A stretch of DNA of 17,576 nucleotides from JAJPJX01 sp964568355 (lineage in GTDB: Bacteria > Acidobacteriota > Terriglobia > Bryobacterales > Bryobacteraceae): positions 1-17,576 of the forward strand of contig CAZMRK010000067.1 of assembly GCA_964568355.1 (NCBI GenBank), in the 5' to 3' direction. Within the stretch, counting starts at the first letter, position 1; every line of letters begins with the position of its first letter. The position numbers were made by a program, and so were the translations under genes. The notes beneath the pieces are model-generated. The model was not told the origin of the DNA. It did no database searches and saw nothing but the letters and a program-made list of their open reading frames with translations. Positions 1 to 6,346 of this stretch are shown in pieces.

Positions 1-194
1 TTAGCCGCGAATGCAGCCTGGCTCAAACCCAGCCGCTTACGAGTTGCCCGTACGTCTATGATGGGAATGTTTACCTTCGTTACCCGCACCGGCACCGGCG
101 CTCCCTCTACCCATTCCACCGCTTCTTTCAGACTATGAATCATTCGACTACCAGCACTCTGTTTTCGCCGCGCATTCCCGCCAGTCCTGGTCAT
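1..194 (-). CDS. HigA2-like antitoxin, XRE helix-turn-helix (partial, cut by left edge)
   Basis: The DNA-binding antitoxin of a type II toxin-antitoxin pair; it should neutralise the upstream toxin and repress the shared promoter. The first 64 residues are visible. ATG at 194-192 overlaps the toxin stop codon (ATGA), so the two are translationally coupled. The first roughly 45 residues are basic and polar with an amphipathic stretch (LKEAVEWVEG). Then comes the start of an XRE/Cro fold, IIDVRATRKRLGLSQAAFAA, which matches helices 1-2 of the family. The second half of the HTH lies outside the window. In Vibrio cholerae HigA2 the N-terminal extension binds the toxin and the C-terminal HTH binds DNA; the same layout is inferred here. 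The start is secure because of the overlap. Confidence 0.8.
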   Translation of the reverse strand, partial: MTRTGGNARRKQSAGSRMIHSLKEAVEWVEGAPVPVRVTKVNIPIIDVRATRKRLGLSQAAFAA

Positions 195-535
195 CTGGAA
201 GCTCCTTTCCATCTATAGCCCGCCGCAAGGCGACGCAGCAGAGCCTTCATCTCGTTTCGCTCCGCCCTGGTCAAATTCGCTTTTTCGTTTTTGGCAAATA
301 CGTTCAGCAGAAAAACTGGCATTAACTCATTGTGGTAGTAGTAGATCACCCTTACCCCACCGCGTTTCCCGCGCCCCGGTGCTCTCCAGCGAAGCTTCCT
401 GGCCCCTCCCGTTTCTGCCATAATCTCACCTGCTTCCGGATTGGCGGCAACAAACGATACCAAGGCGCCTCTCTCTTTGTTGGTCATCACGGCCTCTGCT
501 TCCCGTAGGAAAGTCGGGGTCTCGACAACCGTCAT
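191..535 (-). CDS. HigB2-like RelE-superfamily toxin
   Basis: A probable ribosome-dependent mRNA endonuclease of the RelE/HigB superfamily. The diagnostic core is TGGARKLRW, then GRGKRGGVRVIYYYH, then FLLNVFAKNEKANLT. It follows the V. cholerae HigB2 pattern (TGG-RK-R, GKGKRGG-R-IYY, KNE) closely, including the basic residues expected to contact mRNA. At 114 residues it is close to family length. I chose ATG at 535-533. An in-frame TTG at 559 would add eight residues, but that codon overlaps the predicted -10 box, so a transcript from this promoter could not include it. Neither start has a strong Shine-Dalgarno. Toxin precedes antitoxin, as in higBA2, and the antitoxin starts inside the toxin stop. 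The HigB2 subfamily call rests on motif resemblance recalled from memory, without an alignment. Confidence 0.85.
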   Translation of the reverse strand: MTVVETPTFLREAEAVMTNKERGALVSFVAANPEAGEIMAETGGARKLRWRAPGRGKRGGVRVIYYYHNELMPVFLLNVFAKNEKANLTRAERNEMKALLRRLAAGYRWKGASR

Positions 536-558
536 CGGGAACCGAAAGCACTGAATCA

Positions 559-588
559 ACTATACGCTTTTAGCGTAGTGAGTCGCAA
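559..588 (-). promoter_or_regulatory. Toxin-antitoxin promoter with embedded palindromic operator
   Basis: On the minus strand a -35 TTGCGA (588-583) and a -10 TATAGT (564-559) are 18 bp apart. The spacer and the start of the -10 carry a perfect inverted repeat, TACGCT-AAA-AGCGTA (563-577). Transcription would begin near 552, about 17 nt before the ATG at 535. A palindrome over the -10 and spacer is the usual place for autorepression by the antitoxin or toxin-antitoxin complex. Promoter strength and repression are inferred. Confidence 0.6.
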
Positions 589-702
589 TTTCGCGAAACC
601 GGCGTAGATGATAGTACTTTAGATCTAGGGGTCCTCACAGGCCCATAACTAAAGCTAGTATAGAAGCCGTTTTGGGGTGGATGCTAGCCTTGGGTCAGGC
701 TT

Positions 703-1110
703 ATGGCCAAGCGGCTGAGGAGTCTACCCCATCTGGTGAATTTCACCCCGATCGACCGGCGTCTTCGCCGCCGCTATTCTATTGAACGGGATGTGGTTTA
801 CCGCGTACTGAGCAACCAGCAGTGTGTCGAAACCGGCTCCGGCAAGACGGTCAACGTGAGCAGTTCCGGCGTCTGGTTCACCACCGAGCGTCCGCTTGAG
901 TCCGGACAGGCCGTGGAACTGGCGGTGAACTGGCCGGCCCTGCTGCACGATGTCTGTCCGCTCAAGCTGATGATCTATGGCATCGTGATCCGCAGCGACG
1001 AGAAAGGGGCCGCACTCGGCATCCGGCGCTACGAATTCCGCACCCAGCGGACCGGAGAATCCCTGCCGGCCTTCCGCAGCGTCGCTCCGGTTCGGCTGCC
1101 CGTCTACTGA
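703..1110 (+). CDS. PilZ-domain protein (single-domain, 135 aa)
   Basis: A small cytoplasmic protein consisting essentially of one PilZ beta-barrel, the best-known bacterial c-di-GMP receptor domain. Both ligand motifs are recognisable. An arginine-rich RxxxR segment lies at residues 19-24 (RRLRRR). NVSSSG lies at 51-56, corresponding to the consensus D/N-x-S-x-x-G. A later GAALGIRRYEF stretch fits the closing strands. There is no signal peptide, membrane segment or output domain, so it probably acts through a partner protein. The ATG at 703 has only a weak purine-rich upstream site. The gene stands alone, divergent from the toxin-antitoxin operon and followed by 175 bp of non-coding DNA before tldD. 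The 143 bp upstream of it hold the toxin-antitoxin promoter and nothing else that I can name. c-di-GMP binding is inferred from the motifs. Confidence 0.8.
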   Translation: MAKRLRSLPHLVNFTPIDRRLRRRYSIERDVVYRVLSNQQCVETGSGKTVNVSSSGVWFTTERPLESGQAVELAVNWPALLHDVCPLKLMIYGIVIRSDEKGAALGIRRYEFRTQRTGESLPAFRSVAPVRLPVY

Positions 1111-1130
1111 CCGTAGCGAAAATCCAGCCC

Positions 1131-1154
1131 GTGGGGCGGTCCCCTGGACCGCGG
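1131..1154. repeat. GTGGGG-type intergenic hairpin repeat, short copy
   Basis: GTGGGGC leads into a perfect 7-bp hairpin, GCGGTCC-CCT-GGACCGC (1136-1152). It shares the opening and the small-hairpin design with the larger elements at 7103-7190 and 15380-15425. It lies between the PilZ gene and tldD. No terminal T-run follows, so it is not a canonical intrinsic terminator. Confidence 0.55.
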
Positions 1155-1285
1155 CCGGCGCCCTCGTCGGCCCACTCGATCCGGCCGAAGGCGGGTCCGG
1201 CGAGGAAATGGGGAGCCCGCTCCACAGCCCTTCTGCCGCGAACGGACAACGCAGCCCGCTTAACCCCTCGTGTTAGCCTGAGAGC

Positions 1286-2716
1286 ATGGCTTTTTCCGAG
1301 TCTTTCTTCGCGAAGAAGTTTAACCTGACGACGCGGGATCTGGAGAATTACCTGGCCGAGGCCCGGTCGCAGGGGGGCGACTATGCCGACCTTTACTTCG
1401 AATACATCGCGACCAGCGTGATCAGCATCGACGAGGGGATCGTCAAAAGCGCTTCGCAGGGGGTCTCCCTCGGCGTAGGTGTCCGGGTGATCGCCGGGGA
1501 GCGTACCGGCTATGCTTACAGCGACGATCTCAGCGCGGAGAAGATTCGCAAGGCCGCCCGCGTAGCTGCCTGCATCGCCGCGGGCCCCGCGCAAGTGGAA
1601 AAGGTGCCGCTCACGGAGGGCTCGAAGCGGAATCTGTATCCGGTTCTGACGGCGCCCACCGAGACCGCCTTCGCCGAGCGCGTGGACCTGGTGAAACGGG
1701 CGGACCGCGCGGCCCGGGCCTACGATGCCCGCATCTTTCAGGTGCAGGCGACCTATGCCGACAATCTGCGCCACGTGCTCATCGCGACCAGCGACGGCGT
1801 CCTGAGCTTCGACCGTCAGCCGCTGGCGCGCCTTTCCATCTCGGCGCTGGCCCGCCAGGACGGCGGACCGCCGCAGCGGGGCCATTCCGGCGGCGGGGGC
1901 CGCGTGGAACTGAGTTATTTCCTGGAAGAGAAGACACCCGAGCATTTCGCCGCCCAGGCCGCGCGCGAGGCCATCGTCATGCTGGGCGCCGTAGACGCTC
2001 CGGCCGGAGAGATGACCGTGGTTCTGGGACCCGGATGGCCGGGTATCCTGCTGCACGAGGCGGTAGGGCACGGCCTGGAGGCCGATTTCAACCGCAAAAA
2101 GATCTCCGCCTTCAGCGACCGGATCGGGCAGAAGGTGGCCAGCCCGCTGTGCACGGTGATCGACGACGGCACCATCGCCAACCGCCGCGGCTCGCTGAAC
2201 GTGGACGACGAGGGGCACCCGACCGAGCGCAATGTGTTGATCGAAAACGGCGTGCTGCGCGGCTACCTGCAGGACAAGCTCTCCAGCCGCTTGATGAAAT
2301 CCAGTTCCACCGGCAGCGGACGCCGGGAAAGCTACGCCCACATCCCCATGCCCCGCATGACCAACACCTTTATGCTGGCTGGCGAAAGCGAACCGGAAGA
2401 GATCCTGCGCTCCGTCCCCAAGGGCATCTATTGCGTAAACTTCGGGGGCGGGCAGGTGGATATCACCAACGGCAACTTCGTCTTTTCGGCCTCGGAAAGC
2501 TACCTGATCGAAGACGGCAAAGTGACCCGCCCGGTACGCAACGCCACCCTGATCGGAAACGGACCGGAGGCGCTCAAATACGTCAGCATGGTGGGCAACG
2601 ACCTGAAGCTGGACGAGGGCATCGGCGTGTGCGGCAAGGAGGGTCAGAGCGTGCCCGTGGGGGTCGGCATTCCGACCATCAAGATCGACCGGATGACCGT
2701 GGGAGGAACGGCTTGA
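1286..2716 (+). CDS. tldD: Metalloprotease TldD
   Basis: The catalytic subunit of the TldD/TldE (PmbA) heterodimeric zinc protease, which trims unfolded or linear peptides and in some bacteria matures modified peptides. The metal motif HEAVGH is at residues 257-262 (consensus HExxxH). The third ligand region VCGKEGQSVPVG has its cysteine at about 449. Other family hallmarks are RRESYAHIPMPRMTNT, NFGGGQVDIT and the C-terminal MTVGGTA. The length of 476 residues is close to E. coli TldD. No signal peptide is present, so it is cytoplasmic. The ATG at 1286 follows a TAGCCT hexamer (1274-1279) by six bases and has no clear Shine-Dalgarno, so a very short leader is possible. Its stop overlaps the pmbA start, matching the known partnership. 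No modified-peptide cluster is visible nearby. Confidence 0.97.
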   Translation: MAFSESFFAKKFNLTTRDLENYLAEARSQGGDYADLYFEYIATSVISIDEGIVKSASQGVSLGVGVRVIAGERTGYAYSDDLSAEKIRKAARVAACIAAGPAQVEKVPLTEGSKRNLYPVLTAPTETAFAERVDLVKRADRAARAYDARIFQVQATYADNLRHVLIATSDGVLSFDRQPLARLSISALARQDGGPPQRGHSGGGGRVELSYFLEEKTPEHFAAQAAREAIVMLGAVDAPAGEMTVVLGPGWPGILLHEAVGHGLEADFNRKKISAFSDRIGQKVASPLCTVIDDGTIANRRGSLNVDDEGHPTERNVLIENGVLRGYLQDKLSSRLMKSSSTGSGRRESYAHIPMPRMTNTFMLAGESEPEEILRSVPKGIYCVNFGGGQVDITNGNFVFSASESYLIEDGKVTRPVRNATLIGNGPEALKYVSMVGNDLKLDEGIGVCGKEGQSVPVGVGIPTIKIDRMTVGGTA

Positions 2717-4068
2717 GCGCGAACGGAAACCTGCTGCAACTGGCCAACGACATCGTACGGCAGGCGCTGGCCGCGGGCGCGAGCGACGCCGAATGTACCA
2801 TCGCCGAGGGCGAGGAATTTTCGGTCAACGTACGCATGCGCGACGTGGAAACGCTCAAGGAGGCCGGATCGCGCGGCGCTGGCCTGCGTATCCTGTCCGG
2901 CCGCCATACCGGATCGTCCTATACTTCCGACCTGACGCCGGAAGGTATCCGCCACCTGGTGAAGTCCGCCCTGGAACTGGCCGACGTGACGACCGAAGAC
3001 CCGCACGCGGGGCTGCCGGAGCCTGAAGAACTGGGGGCCATCGACGGCGATTTGCGGCTCTATGATCCCAGCCTGGCGCAGGTCGAAACCGGGCTCAAAA
3101 TCGAGACGGCGCGGCGCGCCGAAGATGCCGCGCTCAGCGCCGATCCCCGCATCAGCAATTCCGAAGGCGCCTCGTTCGATTCCCACCTGGGCCATCACGT
3201 CTTCGCCAATTCGCGCGGGTTTGCGGGAGAGTATCGCAGCAGCTACTGCTCGCTCAGCACCGTGCCGGTAGCGCGCGAGGGCGAAAGCATGGAGCGGGAT
3301 TACTGGTACTCGCTGGCACGCGGTTACGAGGGCCTGGAGGCGCCGGAAGAGGTGGGCCGGATCGCGGCCTCCCGCGCGCTGCGCCGCCTGGGCGCGGTCA
3401 AGGTGGAGACCCAGAAGGTGCCGGTGGTATTCGAGCCGCGCACCGCCCGTTCCCTGCTCGACAACATCTTCGAAGCCGTGCATGGCGTCTCGGTTTACCG
3501 CCACGAATCCTTTCTGGCCGGGAAACTGGGAGAACAGGTGGCCTCGGACAAGCTCACGGTGATCGATGACGGCACCTTGCCGGGCCGGTTCGGCACCTCG
3601 CCGTTCGATGACGAAGGTGTACCCAGCCGCCGCACGGTGGTGATTGAGCGGGGCGTGCTCAAGAGCTACCTGCTGAACACCTACACCGCGCGTAAGCTGG
3701 GATTGAAGACCACCGGCAACGCCTCGCGCGGGTTGACCGGCAATGCCGGCATCGGCCACGGGAACTTTTACGTGGAAAAAGGCGTCACACCACCGGAGCG
3801 GATGATCGGTGGAATCCGGAACGGTTTCTACGTCACCGAGTTGATGGGGTTCGGTGTTAATATCGTCACGGGAGACTATTCCCGGGGCGCGGCCGGTATC
3901 TGGATTCGCGACGGGGAACTGGCGTTTCCCGTGTCGGAGGTAACCATTGCCGGCAACCTTCGCGACATGCTCCAAGGTCTCGAAACCGTGGGGTCGGATC
4001 TGGAATTCCGCGGTTCGTCGGCGGCGCCTACGCTTCAGATTGCGGAGATGACGGTCGGTGGTCGATAA
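2713..4068 (+). CDS. pmbA: PmbA/TldE, non-catalytic partner of TldD
   Basis: The TldE/PmbA subunit pairs with TldD to form the peptide-degrading chamber. It is homologous to TldD but lacks HExxxH: the equivalent region reads NIFEAVHGVSVYRHESFLAG, with no zinc-binding set, as expected. Family features include GAGLRILSGRHTGSSYTSD near the N terminus, DDGTLPGRFGTSPFDDEG, the GNASRG region and a C-terminal EMTVGGR resembling the TldD tail. The reading frame stays open far upstream, but that extension lies within tldD. The realistic start is TTG at 2713, which overlaps the tldD stop (TTGA) and gives 451 residues, almost exactly the E. coli length. The neighbour upstream is its partner. The start codon is inferred from the overlap and the family length. 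Confidence 0.95.
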   Translation: MSANGNLLQLANDIVRQALAAGASDAECTIAEGEEFSVNVRMRDVETLKEAGSRGAGLRILSGRHTGSSYTSDLTPEGIRHLVKSALELADVTTEDPHAGLPEPEELGAIDGDLRLYDPSLAQVETGLKIETARRAEDAALSADPRISNSEGASFDSHLGHHVFANSRGFAGEYRSSYCSLSTVPVAREGESMERDYWYSLARGYEGLEAPEEVGRIAASRALRRLGAVKVETQKVPVVFEPRTARSLLDNIFEAVHGVSVYRHESFLAGKLGEQVASDKLTVIDDGTLPGRFGTSPFDDEGVPSRRTVVIERGVLKSYLLNTYTARKLGLKTTGNASRGLTGNAGIGHGNFYVEKGVTPPERMIGGIRNGFYVTELMGFGVNIVTGDYSRGAAGIWIRDGELAFPVSEVTIAGNLRDMLQGLETVGSDLEFRGSSAAPTLQIAEMTVGGR

Positions 4069-4534
4069 GAAGGTACCTGCAGCAAAAGAAAAATTTTCGG
4101 TGCCGGTGGTGGTTGTATCGCTGGTGCTGCTGGTGGGGATTGGCGGCTTCCTGTTCCTGGAGCGCGCCGCCCGCAAGGGACCGCCTCCGCCTCCGCCGCT
4201 TACCGGCGAGGCCAAAGCCTATGTGCACAATCTCCAGTTGTTCGATGTGGAGAGGCAGGCTCACGAGAGCTACCTGAAGCAATCGCTGGTGGAGATTGTG
4301 GGCAAGATCGGGAACAACGGCAACCGGATGCTCAAACGCGTGGAGATCAACTGCGTCTTCTACGACGCCTACGGCCAGGTGGTATTACGCGAGCGCGTCC
4401 CCATCGTGAGCGACAAGATGGGAGGACTGGCCCCGGGCGAGATCAAAAGCTTCCGTCTGCCGTTCGACAATATTCCGGAGAGCTGGAACCAGGCGATGCC
4501 GCAACTGGTGATCGCGGCCATTCATTTCGGCTAG
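4058..4534 (+). CDS. Membrane-anchored FxLYD/DUF2393-like protein
   Basis: An unnamed small protein of 158 residues. It has a short basic N terminus, one hydrophobic helix at about 15-34, a proline-rich linker (GPPPPPP), then an extracytoplasmic domain. That domain reads LVEIVGKIGNNGNRMLKRVE, continues with CVFYDAYGQVVL and ends with LAPGEIKSFRLPF. The pattern (conserved N-x-G, F-x-x-Y/D, then PGE-x-x-F) is that of the immunoglobulin-like FxLYD/DUF2393 domains of envelope proteins. The start is GTG at 4058, overlapping the pmbA stop by 11 bp, so it should be coupled to the operon. Topology is probably one helix with the domain outside. Its link to TldD/PmbA is unknown; co-expression is all the context shows. 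The domain name is a resemblance judged by eye. Confidence 0.75.
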   Translation: MVDKKVPAAKEKFSVPVVVVSLVLLVGIGGFLFLERAARKGPPPPPPLTGEAKAYVHNLQLFDVERQAHESYLKQSLVEIVGKIGNNGNRMLKRVEINCVFYDAYGQVVLRERVPIVSDKMGGLAPGEIKSFRLPFDNIPESWNQAMPQLVIAAIHFG

Positions 4535-4538
4535 CCTC

Positions 4539-4566
4539 GTTACCGGGCCGCGACCGTAAGAGAGCG
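4539..4566. repeat. Dispersed intergenic repeat, right-half copy
   Basis: Twenty-eight bases, opening GTTACCGGGCCGCGACCGT, match 15328-15355 at 25 of 28 positions by eye. They sit four bases after the stop codon of the upstream gene, between convergent genes. Only the right half of the full 15302-15358 element is present. Confidence 0.6.
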
Positions 4567-4571
4567 TTCCC

Positions 4572-5243
4572 TCATCCGCAGCTCTCTACCTGTCTCTCCA
4601 CCCAGATCCTGCTGGCAGCCGGCCGGCCCATCTGCACCGATTTTCCCTCTACCTGCAGAGTCAATGTTTCATCATAGTTGCGCGCGGCAACGTGGAGAAT
4701 TACCCCCGGGCGGACTCCCAAACCCTCCAGATACTCCAGCAGCTTACGATCCCGTTCATAGACGCTGACGACGCGGCAGGTCTCGGCCACGGCGCTTTCA
4801 TCGAGCGGCCGCAGACCGCGGCGCCGCCGGTCGGCGGGCGTATCGACTCCCACTTCGTTGCCGTGGGGACAGGCGCCGCCGCTGCCCAGCTTCTCGGTCA
4901 GCTTGCGCTCGAAATCGGCGGAGACGGCGTGCTCCAGTTGTTCGGCTTCGTCGTGAACCTTGTACCACTCCATCTGAAAGATCTCGGTCAGCATGCGCTC
5001 GATGAGGTGGTGGCGGTTGAGGAGCCGGCGCGCGATCTCAGAGCCGTCCGGCGTCAGCGTGATCTGTGACTCGGCGCCTACTTCGATCAATCCATCGCGT
5101 TTGAGGCGGCGAATCGCCATGGTGACGGCCGGTGCCGAGACGGTCAGCCAGCGTGAGAGCGTAGCTGCTTTGACAACTTCTCCTTCCGACTCTGCCTCCG
5201 CGATGGCCTTCAGGTAGTTCTCCTTGGAAATCGTGATCTTCAC
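4572..5243 (-). CDS. DtxR/MntR-family metal-dependent transcriptional regulator
   Basis: A metal-sensing repressor of iron or manganese homeostasis genes. It has 223 residues, the usual length of the three-domain form: winged HTH (1-62, SKENYLKAIAEA through LSRWLTVSAPAVTMAIRRL), dimerisation and metal-binding helices (about 63-140, NRHHLIERMLTEIF, VHDEAEQLEHAVS), and a C-terminal FeoA/SH3-like domain (about 150-220). The EAEQLEH motif has Glu where DtxR has the regulatory Cys102, which resembles manganese-type MntR. An Asn sits where DtxR has Met10 and MntR has an acidic residue, so metal identity cannot be called. ACPHGN is typical of the family. The start is GTG at 5243 with a GGAG upstream. 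It is divergent from the kinase gene and shares a 44-bp region carrying a perfect inverted repeat. No metal transporter is in the window. Confidence 0.92.
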   Translation of the reverse strand: MKITISKENYLKAIAEAESEGEVVKAATLSRWLTVSAPAVTMAIRRLKRDGLIEVGAESQITLTPDGSEIARRLLNRHHLIERMLTEIFQMEWYKVHDEAEQLEHAVSADFERKLTEKLGSGGACPHGNEVGVDTPADRRRRGLRPLDESAVAETCRVVSVYERDRKLLEYLEGLGVRPGVILHVAARNYDETLTLQVEGKSVQMGRPAASRIWVERQVESCG

Positions 5244-5251
5244 GCTTGCTC

Positions 5252-5277
5252 CGATTGTAACGCGCGTAGGACAATCG
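5252..5277. promoter_or_regulatory. Inverted repeat in the divergent regulator/kinase promoter (candidate operator)
   Basis: CGATTGT (5252-5258) and ACAATCG (5271-5277) form a perfect 7-bp inverted repeat. The 12-base centre contains the palindrome ACGCGCGT. It fills most of the 44-bp gap between the divergent starts at 5243 and 5288, and covers a minus-strand TACAAT that would serve as a -10 for the regulator gene. It is a natural site for autoregulation by the DtxR-type protein, but it does not match the classical DtxR or MntR box as I know them. Confidence 0.45.
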
Positions 5278-5287
5278 CTCTCGTCAG

Positions 5288-6343
5288 ATGGCTGACTACG
5301 CGCCTATTCGTCCGGGAGAAGAGCTTCAGCAAGCGGCGCTGGTGCGCTATCTGCGCGGCAGGCTTCCCGGAATAGACGAGAGCCTGGAAATCAGGCAGTT
5401 TCCCGGAGGACATTCCAATCTCACTTACCTGCTGCGCTCCGGCGGCCGGGAGTACGTGCTGCGCCGGCCGCCGCTAGGCCCGGTGCCGCCCAGGGCGCAC
5501 GATATGGCGCGCGAGTACAGCGTGCTGCGAGCGGTGCATCCGCTGTTCCCCCAGGCGCCGCGCGCGTTTCTGCTCTGCGAAGATCCGGACGTCATCGGAG
5601 CCGTATTCTTCGTGATGGAGCGGCGGCGCGGGCTGGTGCTGCGCGAGGAGGCGCGGCATCCGGCCGCCGCCGCCGATTTCGGCGCGCGCGTGAGCCGTGC
5701 CTTCATCGACTGCCTGGCGGACCTGCACGCCATCGACGTAAGCGCGGTAAAACTGGGGCGCCCCGCCGGCTTTCTCGAGCGGCAGGTGCTCGGCTGGAGC
5801 GAACGATGGCGAAGCGCACAGACCGAGGAGTCGCCGCGCATGGACCAACTGATCGCCTGGCTGGCGGCGCATCAGCCGGTCTCCGGCTCGCCGGCCCTGC
5901 TGCACAACGACTACAAGCTCGACAACATCATGCTCGATCCCGGCATGCTCCACCCCGGTGACGCGGGGCGTGTGGAAGCCGTGCTCGATTGGGAGATGGC
6001 CACGGCGGGCGACCCGATGGTGGACCTGGGCTGCGCCCTGTGCTACTGGGTGGAGCCAGGCGACCCCGCGGTACGCCGCGCCGCGCTCAGCAGTGTGACG
6101 GCCGGACCCGGCGGCTGGTACACGCGCGCTCAGATCGTGGAGCGCTATGCGGAGCGCAGCGGGCGGGATCTCTCGCAGCTCGGCTATTATGAAGTGTTCG
6201 GGCTTTTCAAGCTGGCTGTCGTGCTCCAGCAGATCTACTATCGCTACCGGCGCGGGCAGACCCGCGACGAGCGCTTCCGACATTTCGACGTCCGGGTGCG
6301 CGGCCTGATCGAGGCCGCGGCGCAGGCGGCGGAAAGGGTTTAG
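5288..6343 (+). CDS. APH-fold phosphotransferase (ACAD10-type kinase family)
   Basis: A small-molecule kinase of the aminoglycoside-phosphotransferase/choline-kinase fold, 351 residues. It shows QFPGGHSNLTYLL (nucleotide-binding loop), REYVLRRPPLGPVPPRAHDM (region of the ATP lysine/arginine), the Brenner motif HNDYKLDN (residues 206-213, catalytic Asp208) and the metal motif DWEMATAGDPMVDLG (Asp234). The RRPPLG plus HDM signature is that of the subfamily found beside acyl-CoA dehydrogenases. Examples are the N-terminal domain of human ACAD10/11 and bacterial LvaA, which phosphorylate hydroxyacyl-CoA. It is therefore more likely a metabolic kinase than a resistance enzyme. No acyl-CoA dehydrogenase is in the window. 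ATG at 5288 lies 10 bp after the candidate operator. The gene runs into the phosphatase-like gene after 3 bp, indicating an operon. Substrate is inferred only. Confidence 0.88.
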   Translation: MADYAPIRPGEELQQAALVRYLRGRLPGIDESLEIRQFPGGHSNLTYLLRSGGREYVLRRPPLGPVPPRAHDMAREYSVLRAVHPLFPQAPRAFLLCEDPDVIGAVFFVMERRRGLVLREEARHPAAAADFGARVSRAFIDCLADLHAIDVSAVKLGRPAGFLERQVLGWSERWRSAQTEESPRMDQLIAWLAAHQPVSGSPALLHNDYKLDNIMLDPGMLHPGDAGRVEAVLDWEMATAGDPMVDLGCALCYWVEPGDPAVRRAALSSVTAGPGGWYTRAQIVERYAERSGRDLSQLGYYEVFGLFKLAVVLQQIYYRYRRGQTRDERFRHFDVRVRGLIEAAAQAAERV

Positions 6344-6346
6344 TCA

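Noticed and set aside
962..2341. A 459-residue open frame antisense to the PilZ end and tldD
   Set aside because: It is a high-GC shadow of tldD: low-complexity Arg/Ala/Gly composition, no domain, and the sense strand carries an unmistakable protease.
2644..4215. A 523-residue open frame antisense to pmbA
   Set aside because: Shadow frame created by the codon bias of pmbA; its composition is rich in Arg, Gly and His, with no recognisable motif or ribosome site.
5288..6343. Aminoglycoside resistance gene
   Set aside because: Only the kinase fold is shared; the RRPPLG and HDM motifs and the context place it with metabolic ACAD10/LvaA-type kinases.
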